From Amycolatopsis keratiniphila subsp. keratiniphila (GTDB lineage Bacteria > Actinomycetota > Actinomycetes > Mycobacteriales > Pseudonocardiaceae): a stretch of 64,000 nt of DNA. The notes beneath the pieces are model-generated. The model was not told the DNA's origin. It ran no database searches and saw only the letters and a list, made by a program, of their open reading frames with translations. The translations under genes were made by a program, and so were the position numbers. The DNA lies in the NCBI RefSeq assembly GCF_001620365.2, contig NZ_LQMT02000023.1:7761-71760 (forward strand), in the 5' to 3' direction. Positions 19,719-35,132 of the stretch are shown one piece after another. Positions within the stretch are counted from its first letter, which is position 1, and each line of letters begins with the position of its first letter.

Positions 19719-21479
19719 TCACCGCAGTACCGAACTGATCGGCACGATCGTTCCGTCGGGGATCCATTGCCCCGCGTAGTTCCGGTCGGCGATCATCCCG
19801 ACGGCGTGCGGTTCGCCGGGGTACATCGGCATGGCGTTGACCTGTGCCGCCGCGAAGATCTGGACGTCCCCGTTGATCGACCGCCACTGGTCGCCCAGCC
19901 AGCTCCGGAACCCGCCGAGCGTGGGACTTTCGCCGCCGAAGGCGTTGCCCGCGGCGACGGCGAAGCTGACGGCGACCTGCTCACGCGGGTCGAACCTCAG
20001 CGGCACCGAGGAACTCGCGACGGAGTTGACGATCGGCCCGTTCAGCAGCCAGGGCGCCAGGTACAGGCCGTATTGGTGGGTCGGTTTGAGCGGCTGGGAC
20101 TCGGCCGCGCGGGTCATCGCCGTGTAGCCACCCGCCCAACCGGACACGACGAGCAGCGCGGTGTTCGGCCCCGCTTCGGCCTGCACGGGCAAGCCGGATC
20201 GCGCGGCGGTTTCGCGGACCAGCTTCGCGGCGGCCACACTGCGCGGCGACGCGTCCTCGACGAGGGTGAGCGCGGAAGGCTTGCGCCCGGCGAGGAATTC
20301 GACGAGTTTGACGAGAGAACCGCTGTCCTCACCGGAAAGCGCGTCCGCGGGGCAGGACGTGAAGACTTCGCGGCGGTCGGCGATCAAGCCGCCCAACGCG
20401 GCCGAAGCGCACTCGGGCGCGTCCGCGTCCTCGATAGTGAGGCCCGGCTCCTCGCCCGCGTCGACCTCGATCGTCGTCTTCTCCCCGCCGCGGCTGATGA
20501 TCAGGTCGCTGCGCCCCTTCGGCAGGTCGACCTCGGCCCAGGTGCCCTCGGCGCCGGGGCGCACGATGGCCTTGCCGATCAGGCCGCCTTCGAGCCCGGC
20601 GGACAGGCCTTCTCCTGCGCTGGCGGGGAAATGGACGAGGTTCTTGCCTGGCCGCTGTGGGCTCACGAGCACGGGGAACCGCTGCTCACCGAGGGCGGCG
20701 TCCGCGAGCAGCGCGACACCGGGCGTCGGCAGCTTGGGCGGTTCGGGAATGGCCGCGAGGGCGCTCCAGGCGACGAATCCGACCGCCACGGCCGCCGCGC
20801 CGAACCGATAGGCACGCGTGGATTCCTTGTCCGAGAGGAAGAAACCCGCGACGACGGTGGCGGCGATCGGCAGCAGCGCGATCACCAGCAACGTCAGCCC
20901 GAAGAGCGTGCCGTAGATCCGGCGGTCGAACCCGAGCCCGGAGGAGAACAACTGAACTGCGCCCGCGACGACGAGAAGTCCGCCCAGTGTCAGGGAAAGC
21001 GGGCCGAGCCGGAAGTTCGTCTGGCGCCACTGCGCGGCAGGCACCCAGACGGAAAGGACGGTGACACCGAACCACAAGGCCGCGGCCGCGACGTAGACGG
21101 TGTCGATGGCGAATTCGACACCTGTCCGCCCGAGCGAGGTTTCGAGTACCACCAACGCGGCGAGCGCGAGCGAGGCCCAGCGGCCTGCCGACGGCCATCG
21201 GACCAGGACGGGAATCGCCAGTGCCAGCACGAGATGCACGATCAGCGCGATGACGTTGACGTCGGTCGCGAAGGCGGAAACCGCGGCGAGCGCGGCGGAA
21301 ATCCCGCCGAGGCCGGCGATGGCGAGACGAAGACGGCCGGGCAGTTCACCCACCAGCGGGCGCAGGATCCCTGTGCCCGCGAGGAAAGCGGTCGCGAGCA
21401 GAAGTCCGAGCCGAAGCAGGACGAGGGCGATGTCGGCTCCGGCCGAACCCGAGCTCGCCGGGATGACGTGGTGATCCAT
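19719..21479 (-). CDS. Multi-pass membrane protein with large soluble C-terminal domain
   Basis: 586 residues from the ATG at 21479 (GGAGAAGGTCC site). The first about 290 residues contain seven to eight hydrophobic helices, beginning after a His-containing start (MDHHVIPASSG). The last about 300 residues are soluble with an Asp/Glu-rich middle section (VDAGEEPGLTIEDADAPEC) and two cysteines. From memory the N-terminus resembles actinobacterial DUF6239-type membrane proteins, a weak match. CopD-like copper transport was considered because of the neighbouring propeller, but I see no diagnostic motif. It follows the propeller gene after 81 bases and is probably co-transcribed. Confidence 0.6.
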   Translation of the reverse strand: MDHHVIPASSGSAGADIALVLLRLGLLLATAFLAGTGILRPLVGELPGRLRLAIAGLGGISAALAAVSAFATDVNVIALIVHLVLALAIPVLVRWPSAGRWASLALAALVVLETSLGRTGVEFAIDTVYVAAAALWFGVTVLSVWVPAAQWRQTNFRLGPLSLTLGGLLVVAGAVQLFSSGLGFDRRIYGTLFGLTLLVIALLPIAATVVAGFFLSDKESTRAYRFGAAAVAVGFVAWSALAAIPEPPKLPTPGVALLADAALGEQRFPVLVSPQRPGKNLVHFPASAGEGLSAGLEGGLIGKAIVRPGAEGTWAEVDLPKGRSDLIISRGGEKTTIEVDAGEEPGLTIEDADAPECASAALGGLIADRREVFTSCPADALSGEDSGSLVKLVEFLAGRKPSALTLVEDASPRSVAAAKLVRETAARSGLPVQAEAGPNTALLVVSGWAGGYTAMTRAAESQPLKPTHQYGLYLAPWLLNGPIVNSVASSSVPLRFDPREQVAVSFAVAAGNAFGGESPTLGGFRSWLGDQWRSINGDVQIFAAAQVNAMPMYPGEPHAVGMIADRNYAGQWIPDGTIVPISSVLR

Positions 21480-21560
21480 GGGGACCTTCTCCGAGCAGAT
21501 CGGCGGAGCCGTGGGTGGCGGAGTGTGCCCGCCACCCACGACCTTCCGCGCCGAGCAGGG

Positions 21561-23405
21561 TTATTTGAGATCCGCGTCCGCCACGACGAACAGTTCGGAG
21601 TGCGGTTTGGCGTTGCCGAAGGACCCGTGCGGCCAGGTCTTCCGGTTGAAGTTGATCCCGACCTGTCCAGTGAACTCGTCCCGGAAGTTCCGGTCGACCG
21701 CGACCTTCCCGTCCTCGCCGAGGTTCAGCAGGTTGACCTTGTGGTCACCGTCCAAACCGGACCGTGCGACGAAGTAGTTCGACACCGCGAGGTGCTGCGG
21801 CTTGTCGGTTTCGTGGTAATACCCGTCGTCACCGAGCACGAAGTTGTCGTACGCCCCCCAGTGCGGGCCACCGCCGGGCGTGCCCGGGTTGATCGGCGCC
21901 GCGCCGACGACGGTCGGCAGATCGCCGCCACCGCCCTGCTGGGACTTCTCCTTGGTGTCGATCCGGCCCTTGATGTTCTCGACCTTGTCGCCGGCGGCGA
22001 CCAGCTTCTGGATGTCGAGGACGTACACGCCACCGGTGGTGCCGGGGTCGTCCGGGCCGAGCGCGCCCTTGGAGCGTCCGGTGATCGCGCGGTAGAGGTA
22101 CTTGTCGTCGGGGCTGGTCTGGATCCAGCCACCGTTCGAGCCGCCGCCGTTGGAATCGTTGTTCGGGTGGATCGCCTTGTTCGCCGCGCCGTCGTCGAAC
22201 ACCTGGATCCAGTGCGGCTCCTTGGCGGTGATGTCCGGCGTGTAGAACACCGCGCCGCCCTGCATGGTCTGGGCGAACGCGCCCTTGTGGCCGGGCAGGT
22301 TGGTCACCGTGGTCTCCATGACCGCGCGGCTTTCCGCGTGCAGCGGGTCCGCGGGATCGACCCTCGGGCCGTCCGGCAGGTACGAGACCGCCTTGAGCTT
22401 CGGCTTGTTGCGGTCTGAGATGTCCCACGCGCGGACGGTCGGCCGCCGCAGATACGGCGACGGCTGCTTCACCGGGTCGAGGATGATGTTGCGCGGCTCG
22501 GCGTAATCGCTGGTGACCAGAGTGTTGAGGTCCTCGCGCGCCTGGATGCCGTGCGGGTTGGCGCAGGTGGGTTTGTCCAGCTGCGGGAGGTTGTCGCACA
22601 GCTTCTTGTTGTCGCCCTGCGGTGTGGCGGCCGGCGACTCGGAAAGCACCTGCGCGTTCTGGTCGAAGCGGACGACCTCACCGGGGCTGCCGGCGAAACC
22701 GTTGCCCACCACGGTGGAACCGTTGGCGTAGGTGTGCGGGCCGGGCACGACCGGCCCGCCCATGTACGTGCCGTACGCCGTGCCGTCCTTGAGCACCCAG
22801 TACGCGTCCGGCACGGAACCGCCGAGGGTCTGGGTCGGGAGGCTGACGCCCTTGAGCTTCAGCTGCGGCAACGCGGAGACGTCGAAGGCGTACGTCGCGG
22901 CGGCGAACAGCGCGCCGGCGTAGATCGTGTCGCCCTTGTGCCACACGTACTGCATGTGGTGCGGCTCGTTCTCGACGAGCGGGCCGACGGTGGCGGTGTT
23001 GACGACCTTGCCGTACGTCGGCGAGCCCTGCGTCGCGTCGATCACGGCGAGGAAGTCCGGACCGGGCAACGCGTTCTTGATCTTGTTCAACCCGCCGCCG
23101 AGCGAACCCGGCAGGTTCTTGATGTCCTTGACCAGGGTGTCGGCGATGTTCTCGTCACCGGCCCAGACCAGCAGCCATTTCTTGCGCTTGCCGTCCGCGC
23201 TCCGGGACGCCCCGACGTCCTTGGACACCAGATGGTTCTGGACCCAGTACTCCTTGCCGTCGGCCGCCTTCTTCGCGTCCTTGACGACCTGGACATCGGC
23301 GTAGGCACTCGTCGAGGAGCCGGTATAGGTCACCGTGCCCGCGGCGAGCGCCGCCGCCAAGGCGCCTATCACCACTTTTCGCCACTTGGGCGAGCTGGAT
23401 AGCAT
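21561..23405 (-). CDS. Secreted beta-propeller protein, SBP56/methanethiol-oxidase-like
   Basis: 614 residues. The Sec signal peptide (KVVIGALAAALAAGTVTYTG) has cleavage likely near AYA-DV. The mature protein shows repeated propeller-like strands and several His-containing motifs: ENEPHHMQYVW, ANPHGIQ, HPNNDSNGGG, GGGPHWGAYDNF and WPHGSFGNAKPH. The segment WDISDRNKPKLKAV and the C-terminal NFRDEF...PHG pattern resemble the selenium-binding protein 56 family, whose characterised members are copper-dependent methanethiol oxidases. That enzymatic role is not proven here. ATG with GGGAGAAAG site. First gene of the exported-protein group; divergent space upstream. Confidence 0.6.
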   Translation of the reverse strand: MLSSSPKWRKVVIGALAAALAAGTVTYTGSSTSAYADVQVVKDAKKAADGKEYWVQNHLVSKDVGASRSADGKRKKWLLVWAGDENIADTLVKDIKNLPGSLGGGLNKIKNALPGPDFLAVIDATQGSPTYGKVVNTATVGPLVENEPHHMQYVWHKGDTIYAGALFAAATYAFDVSALPQLKLKGVSLPTQTLGGSVPDAYWVLKDGTAYGTYMGGPVVPGPHTYANGSTVVGNGFAGSPGEVVRFDQNAQVLSESPAATPQGDNKKLCDNLPQLDKPTCANPHGIQAREDLNTLVTSDYAEPRNIILDPVKQPSPYLRRPTVRAWDISDRNKPKLKAVSYLPDGPRVDPADPLHAESRAVMETTVTNLPGHKGAFAQTMQGGAVFYTPDITAKEPHWIQVFDDGAANKAIHPNNDSNGGGSNGGWIQTSPDDKYLYRAITGRSKGALGPDDPGTTGGVYVLDIQKLVAAGDKVENIKGRIDTKEKSQQGGGGDLPTVVGAAPINPGTPGGGPHWGAYDNFVLGDDGYYHETDKPQHLAVSNYFVARSGLDGDHKVNLLNLGEDGKVAVDRNFRDEFTGQVGINFNRKTWPHGSFGNAKPHSELFVVADADLK

Positions 23406-23972
23406 TCTTTCTCCCTGTTTTCGCTACCGAAGCGCCGGACAATCGGCACACCTCTCCCCTATTTCGCGCAGACGTCACCGCGCGAATCGAAGAGGAAAGC
23501 AATCAACCGCCGGTTCGCACAGGAAACCGTTGCGGCACAGTGGAAAGCGTCAGCGCGCGGGAACGAGCGCATCCGTTTCGGATACGCGAATCAGCCTGCG
23601 TCGCGACAAACCCGGAATAGGTCAGGAATCCATACACAGCGCGCTTGCTTGCTGCCGCAAGTCAACGTGCCGGCGCCACACCAAGGCGACTGGGGATTGC
23701 ATGGGCGAAATACTCGTGTGAACCCGCCAGGGTGTCAATCTCGTGATCAAAGAATGAGACATGCCACGGCAGGGTGAATTTCCCACGATGCGGATGGGCC
23801 ATTGGGCCGAACGGGTGGCGGTTTTCCGAGCAGTGGGAATTAGACCACTTGGCGGCACTACCGCAGGTCACAACGGACCAGTAACCCGCCTGCGCCCACT
23901 CGTGGTGACGTTATGATTTCGTTATCAATCTCGGGGAACTTCGCCACGCACCGACCTGCGCCCGCCCGCGTC
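23406..23972. other. 567-base intergenic stretch, less GC-rich than its surroundings
   Basis: No ORF with both good codon bias and a ribosome binding site was found on either strand. It must hold the promoter of the propeller gene (minus strand), but I could not choose one. Base composition is visibly less GC-rich than flanking DNA, which is unusual here. Confidence 0.4.
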
Positions 23973-24002
23973 GGATCGCGATTAGGGGGCTAAACGCAGG
24001 TC
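23973..24002. repeat. REP-like repeat, copy 6 (GATTAGGGGG variant)
   Basis: Same 30-base sequence as copies 5, 7 and 16. Its AGGTC end faces the 3' end of the serine hydrolase gene, 10 bases away. Confidence 0.95.
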
Positions 24003-24012
24003 GGCGCCGTGG

Positions 24013-25125
24013 TCAGGCGGGGCCGCAGAGGGCCTGGTGCTTGAGGGCGGCCAGGGCGTCGTCGATGGGGTGCGTTCCTTCGGCGTCCGGCTTGCGCCAC
24101 CGCACCAGGTTCATCGCGGCGGAGAACTGCCGTTCGCCATCGGGGCTGGCCCACGCCATCGTCATCGCTCCCCAGACGGTGCCGTCGTGACCCCAGAAGA
24201 CGCCGTGCCCCGGGATCTCGGTCTTGTAGAGGCCGAGCCCGTAGTCGATCAGCCGCCCGTCCTGCGCGATGACCGGGACGAGACGCCGCATCTCCGCCAG
24301 CGAGGACGGGCTGACGATCTCCCCGTCCATCAGCTTGCGGTAGAAGCGGTTGAGATCCTCGACGGTCGAGGCCAGTCCGGCGCCCGCCATCACCCAGGAC
24401 ATGTCGTAGACGCTGTAGTCGCGCGGCGGATCGATCGCCCCGAACAACGCCTCGTACATCCGCGAGTGCGGCTCCTCGATATGCGGGCCGGCGGGAAAGC
24501 CGGTGTTCGTGAGGCCCGAGGGTTCGATGATGGCGCGGGAGATGTGCTCCTCCATCGGGACACCGGTCAGGTGCTCCAGCAGTTCGCCCAGGAGCAGGTA
24601 GTTCGTGTTGGAGTAGACCCCGGGAGTGCTGCCCGGCTCGCCGGTGGCCGGCGCGCCGACACCGATCGCGATCAGCTCGGCCGGGCGGAACTCCTGAAAC
24701 CGGTTGTCGTCGAGGCTCTCGGGGGCGAGCTTCTGAAGCGACGGGAACGCGTAGGGCAGGTACTCGGCGAGGCCACTGGTGTGGTTGAGCAGCATGCGGA
24801 TCGTGATCGCCCGGCCCCGTTCGCCGGGGACCAGCAGCGGCAGGAAGTCGCCGATCGGCGCGTCGAGCTCGAGCCGCCCCGCCTCGACCTGCCGCAGCAC
24901 CGCGGCCGAGACGAAGGTCTTGGTGATACTGCCGACGCGCTGCCGCATCCCGGCCTCGACGGGACGGCCGGTTTCGAGGTCGGCGACCCCGGCGGCGCCG
25001 CGCCGGATCCGCTCACCCGCCCGCACCTCGGCGAACACCCCCGGCACCCCCGCCCGATGGACGTCGTCCAAGGCGGACCGCAGGTTCTTCGTGGCCGGGT
25101 TCTCTTCCGTCACAAGGGATTCCAT
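24013..25125 (-). CDS. Serine hydrolase, beta-lactamase/D-alanyl-D-alanine carboxypeptidase-like
   Basis: 370 residues from the ATG at 25125 (AAGGA eight bases upstream). The three class C-type motifs are visible: SITK (S66-K69, nucleophile and general base), YSN (171-173) and a late GHDG replacing KTG. No signal peptide, so it is probably cytosolic, closer to esterase/EstB-type members than to a true periplasmic beta-lactamase. Antibiotic hydrolysis is not implied. Flanked on both sides by repeat elements, in its own transcription unit. An alternative ATG lies three codons upstream at 25134. Confidence 0.85.
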   Translation of the reverse strand: MESLVTEENPATKNLRSALDDVHRAGVPGVFAEVRAGERIRRGAAGVADLETGRPVEAGMRQRVGSITKTFVSAAVLRQVEAGRLELDAPIGDFLPLLVPGERGRAITIRMLLNHTSGLAEYLPYAFPSLQKLAPESLDDNRFQEFRPAELIAIGVGAPATGEPGSTPGVYSNTNYLLLGELLEHLTGVPMEEHISRAIIEPSGLTNTGFPAGPHIEEPHSRMYEALFGAIDPPRDYSVYDMSWVMAGAGLASTVEDLNRFYRKLMDGEIVSPSSLAEMRRLVPVIAQDGRLIDYGLGLYKTEIPGHGVFWGHDGTVWGAMTMAWASPDGERQFSAAMNLVRWRKPDAEGTHPIDDALAALKHQALCGPA

Positions 25126-25218
25126 ATCGACCATCCTTTCGACCGGCGGTCCCGCGATCGCCCGCCATCCGTCGCGCATCCAGGCGGATACCGCGCCGAT
25201 CGTCGGCGGCACCCGGCC

Positions 25219-25248
25219 GGATCGCGATTAGGGGGCTAAACGCAGGTC
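25219..25248. repeat. REP-like repeat, copy 7 (GATTAGGGGG variant)
   Basis: GGATCGCGATTAGGGGG then CTAAACGCAGGTC, between the serine hydrolase start and the rpoC terminators. Confidence 0.95.
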
Positions 25249-25266
25249 GGGCCGGGCAAAGGGAAA

Positions 25267-25293
25267 GCCCCCGGTCTGGGATGGACCGGGGGC
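25267..25293 (-). terminator. Second hairpin downstream of rpoC
   Basis: GCCCCCGGTC pairs perfectly with GACCGGGGGC around a 7-base loop. Lies beyond the first rpoC terminator and may act as a backup. Confidence 0.65.
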
Positions 25294-25403
25294 CTCCGTT
25301 GGGGTAGTGGCTGCAGAGTCAGATGACGTCGGCACAGGTGCTGGCCAGCCCGAGCCGCCTGCCCGCCGCCGCTGCCCGTGCGCTCTTCGGGCGACTGAAA
25401 CGG

Positions 25404-25436
25404 GAAGGGCCCCCGCCGGATCGGCGAGGGCCCTTC
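25404..25436 (-). terminator. Terminator of rpoBC
   Basis: 15-base arms (GAAGGGCCCCCGCCG and CGGCGAGGGCCCTTC, one wobble) with a 3-base centre, 19 bases beyond the rpoC stop. On the transcribed strand the hairpin is followed by CCGTTTC. Confidence 0.8.
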
Positions 25437-25454
25437 TCGTGGATTTCGCTTCGG

Positions 25455-29366
<3,912 letters not shown>

Positions 29367-29457
29367 GTCTTTACATCCCCTTGGGGTTGATGCGACTAGA
29401 GGAGTTGGCGAGCGGAGGCGGGAGCCCACGGGAGGCAGGCTCCCGCCTCATCGCGGG

Positions 29458-32958
<3,501 letters not shown>

Positions 32959-33093
32959 GATGCGTCCTTCCGGGGACAATGAGCGGTGAGCAGCCGCGTC
33001 AGCAACAGCTGATGCGGTCTGTCAAGGGTGCCGTGTGCCCACTATCCTAACTACCGGCTCCGGGCAGCCTGAAAGAGGGCAGCGCAAAGAAGC

Positions 33094-33122
33094 AGTCTAG
33101 CCCGAACGTCGCGGTCTGTCCA
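33094..33122 (-). promoter_or_regulatory. Probable rpoB promoter
   Basis: Minus-strand TGGACA (33117-33122), a 17-base spacer, and TAGACT (33094-33099): a strong housekeeping sigma-type -35/-10 pair. Predicted start near 33087 gives a leader of about 130 bases before the TTG start. Listed from pattern alone. Confidence 0.65.
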
Positions 33123-33386
33123 GGGGGCGCTCCCGATGGGGCCCAGCCTGCATCGCAACGTCTTCAGGTATGCCTCTCCTCGGCCTCCCCGGGCCGTCCC
33201 TCCCGCAAGGGCACCGCCGGTTCTCACCGTTGCCAGTAAGCGTGACCCCACAGGGGCTCTGAGTCAAGATGCCGCGCGGTGGTCCCGCCGGTTGGCGCAG
33301 CGTGGAAGTAGCCCCGCGCCCGGCGCTTCACAGGACGATCATCCTGGTTACCGCCCGGTACCCGCAGGTGACGGCGCCGGCGCGCC

Positions 33387-33416
33387 GACCTGCGTTTAGC
33401 GGGCTAAACGCGATCC
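33387..33416. repeat. REP-like palindromic repeat, copy 8 (inverted orientation)
   Basis: Reverse complement of the copy at 18018: GACCT, GCGTTTAGC, GG, GCTAAACGC, GATCC. Upstream of rpoB. Confidence 0.95.
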
Positions 33417-33545
33417 GGCCGCCGGGGCTTCCCGAACGGTCACCGGGTCGGGCCCGGCGACCGGCGGGACGCCCCGGACCGACTTGTCCGATGTGACCGT
33501 TGTAGCAGATGGGCCGCCTGGTGCGGCGCACAGGCATGGCGACGC

Positions 33546-33574
33546 ACCTGCGTTTAGCGGGCTAAACGCGACGC
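33546..33574. repeat. REP-like palindromic repeat, copy 9
   Basis: ACCT, GCGTTTAGC, GG, GCTAAACGC, GACGC. It ends 31 bases before the GTG start of the next plus-strand gene, so its position is 5' rather than 3'. The GACGC flank also occurs at copy 19. Confidence 0.92.
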
Positions 33575-33604
33575 GCATCGGGCGGGCGCTGCCAGACTGG
33601 GGGC

Positions 33605-34795
33605 GTGCGCGAAACGTGGGAGAAGGACGTCAGTACCGAGATGCGCCCGGTCCTCTTGCGGCCGGAGGCCGAGCTGCGGCAGGCCGCGGAGCGGAGCCCC
33701 CTCCTCGGCGAGGTCCGAGGCTACGTCGCCGGGTCGGACGCCGGCGATCCACTGATCCCTCGGTGGGCGGAGGTGTCCGGGCTGGTCCACGCCGTCGACG
33801 GCAAGCACGTCCCCGTCGAGGAGAACGCGACGCTCGTCGATGACGCTCTCCGGCTCTGGGAGCGGCTGTATTCGACGATCGGCGAGGCCGAGCCTCTGCC
33901 CCTCGGACTGGTCACGACGATCACACTCACGCTCTACCGGTCGGGTCCGGTCGCTGTGCCGGTCGAGCTCCTTTACGAAGCCATCGAGCTCGCGCAGGCG
34001 CCGGACGAATCGACGCGGTACGCGACCAGCGTCGCGCTGGATCTGCTGGAACGGCTCGGCGCGATCGAGAAGGGCACCGCGGACCCGGCCGGGCTCGCGC
34101 TGATCGCCGAGATCGCCGGAAAACCCGATCCCTCCCCGTACGTCCTCAGCCTCACCCCGATCGCCGTCTGGGCGATCAACAGGGCGCTCCGCGAGGCCGG
34201 AATGGACGCACCGGTCATCGGTGAGGCGGCGGAGAAGAGTCTCGGCGAGCTGAGCCCACGCCTCGCCGAGTCCGGGCCGGGGATCATCGACGCGGAACTG
34301 AAGGCCTGGGTGCGGCACCGGCCGCCTTCCGACGCGGCAGCGGAGGCGAGTGAGTTCCTCCGTACCGCACGGCTTCCCGAAGAACGACTGTTCGCCTTGA
34401 TCGCGCTCGGGGAAACCGGCGAGATCGGCCTCGAGACCGCGACGGGAGTCCGAGCCGAAGGCGGTCTGGCCGGCGCGGCCGCCGCGATGTGGTTGTCCGA
34501 ACGTGGCGCGGTCGACCGGGAAACGATCACTCGCGACGAGGTCGTCCTCGGGATGGCCGACCATTACGCGGCGATGCACGCGCTCGGCGCGTTCGTCCAT
34601 CAGCTCGCCGACATGGACGACGGCTTCGACGTCGTGGAACTGCTGACGTCCTCCGGCCATCCGGACCGGCTCGAACTCCTGAACGTCGTCGGCGCGAGCC
34701 ATCCGGACCGGAAGATGGCCAAGAAGGCGCGTACGGCGAGCTTCAAGCTCCGGTCGGGCGGCGCCCGAAGCCCTGGTCAGCGCGGCGACGCGTGA
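33605..34795 (+). CDS. Protein of unknown function, all-helical
   Basis: 396 residues from GTG at 33605; an ATG at residue 13 (33641) is an alternative start. Codon bias is fully typical of the region. No signal peptide or membrane segment. The sequence is Ala/Glu/Leu-rich with repeated helical stretches (VDDALRLWERLYSTIGEAEPL, LLYEAIELAQAPDESTRYATSVALDLLERLGAIE), suggesting a helical-repeat scaffold, and ends in a basic tail (RKMAKKARTASFKLRSGGAR). Divergent from rpoB. I recognise no domain and assign no function. Confidence 0.7.
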   Translation: MRETWEKDVSTEMRPVLLRPEAELRQAAERSPLLGEVRGYVAGSDAGDPLIPRWAEVSGLVHAVDGKHVPVEENATLVDDALRLWERLYSTIGEAEPLPLGLVTTITLTLYRSGPVAVPVELLYEAIELAQAPDESTRYATSVALDLLERLGAIEKGTADPAGLALIAEIAGKPDPSPYVLSLTPIAVWAINRALREAGMDAPVIGEAAEKSLGELSPRLAESGPGIIDAELKAWVRHRPPSDAAAEASEFLRTARLPEERLFALIALGETGEIGLETATGVRAEGGLAGAAAAMWLSERGAVDRETITRDEVVLGMADHYAAMHALGAFVHQLADMDDGFDVVELLTSSGHPDRLELLNVVGASHPDRKMAKKARTASFKLRSGGARSPGQRGDA

Positions 34796-34819
34796 CGATT
34801 AGCCCGCTAAACGCAGGTC
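34793..34819. repeat. REP-like repeat, copy 10 (overlaps a stop codon)
   Basis: TGACGATTAGC, CC, GCTAAACGC, AGGTC. The first three bases are the TGA stop of the preceding gene. Confidence 0.88.
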
Positions 34820-35094
34820 AGCGGGGGTGGGCAGCCGGAAGCCGTGAAGGCCTCCTTGAGGGATCGTCTTTGTTTACCCACCGGTGTGTGTCGGTAGTCG
34901 AGGCCGGTTTCGCGCGGCGGCCGTGGGCAAGGGGCTCGGTGTCCCCAATGTGGCATTGGGGACACCGAGCGTCTCCGATGCCACATTGGGGGCACGGGGT
35001 GCTGCGACGGGGAGCGTCCGGATCCCTCATCTCGAAGCCAGTTGGGGTCGCGCCAGGCCGCGTCGGTAGGTAATGAAGGCCAGGCCGCAGTGCC
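34820..35094. other. Intergenic stretch between convergent genes with complex inverted repeats
   Basis: No gene. Short frames giving MPHWGH/MWHWGH-like peptides are by-products of the inverted repeats at 34934-34995. Bounded on both sides by repeat elements. Confidence 0.6.
34934..34970. repeat. 17-bp perfect hairpin (second palindrome family)
   Basis: GCTCGGTGTCCCCAATG (34934-34950), loop TGG, and its exact complement (34954-34970). A further inverted copy of the central part, TGCCACATTGGGGGC, lies at 34979-34993, so alternative pairings are possible. It could terminate both convergent neighbours, or be a dispersed element unrelated to the REP-like family. Confidence 0.75.
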
Positions 35095-35124
35095 GGATCG
35101 CGTTTAGCGGGCTAAACGCGATCC
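35095..35124. repeat. REP-like palindromic repeat, copy 11 (perfect palindrome)
   Basis: Identical to copy 2: 14-base arms around GG. Ends eight bases before the stop codon of the last mce-operon gene. Confidence 0.95.
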
Positions 35125-35132
35125 GGGGTGGG

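Larger units (their letters stand above)
32959..33604. other. Intergenic region upstream of rpoB
   Basis: 646 bases between the divergently oriented rpoB and the gene at 33605. Holds the rpoB promoter (33094-33122), its about 130-base leader and two repeat elements. Short open frames here cross the repeats and lack binding sites. A TTGACA on the minus strand at 33020-33025 has no matching -10. Confidence 0.6.

Noticed and set aside
19587-22418. 943-codon plus-strand open frame across the exported-protein operon
   Set aside because: Covers parts of two genes on the other strand that have signal peptide, membrane helices and binding sites. Composition is typical antisense.
23622-23858. 78-codon minus-strand open frame in the less GC-rich gap
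   Set aside because: No ribosome binding site, atypical codon use and no domain.
24013-25125. Calling the serine hydrolase a beta-lactamase resistance gene
   Set aside because: No signal peptide, and the third motif is GHDG rather than KTG. Esterase or peptidase-like function is at least as likely.
33020-33025. TTGACA as the rpoB -35 box
   Set aside because: No acceptable -10 at 16-18 bases; the TGGACA/TAGACT pair at 33094-33122 is much better.
34807-35073. Short peptides with MPHWGH/MWHWGH repeats
   Set aside because: Created by the inverted repeats at 34934-34995, with no binding sites; not real genes.
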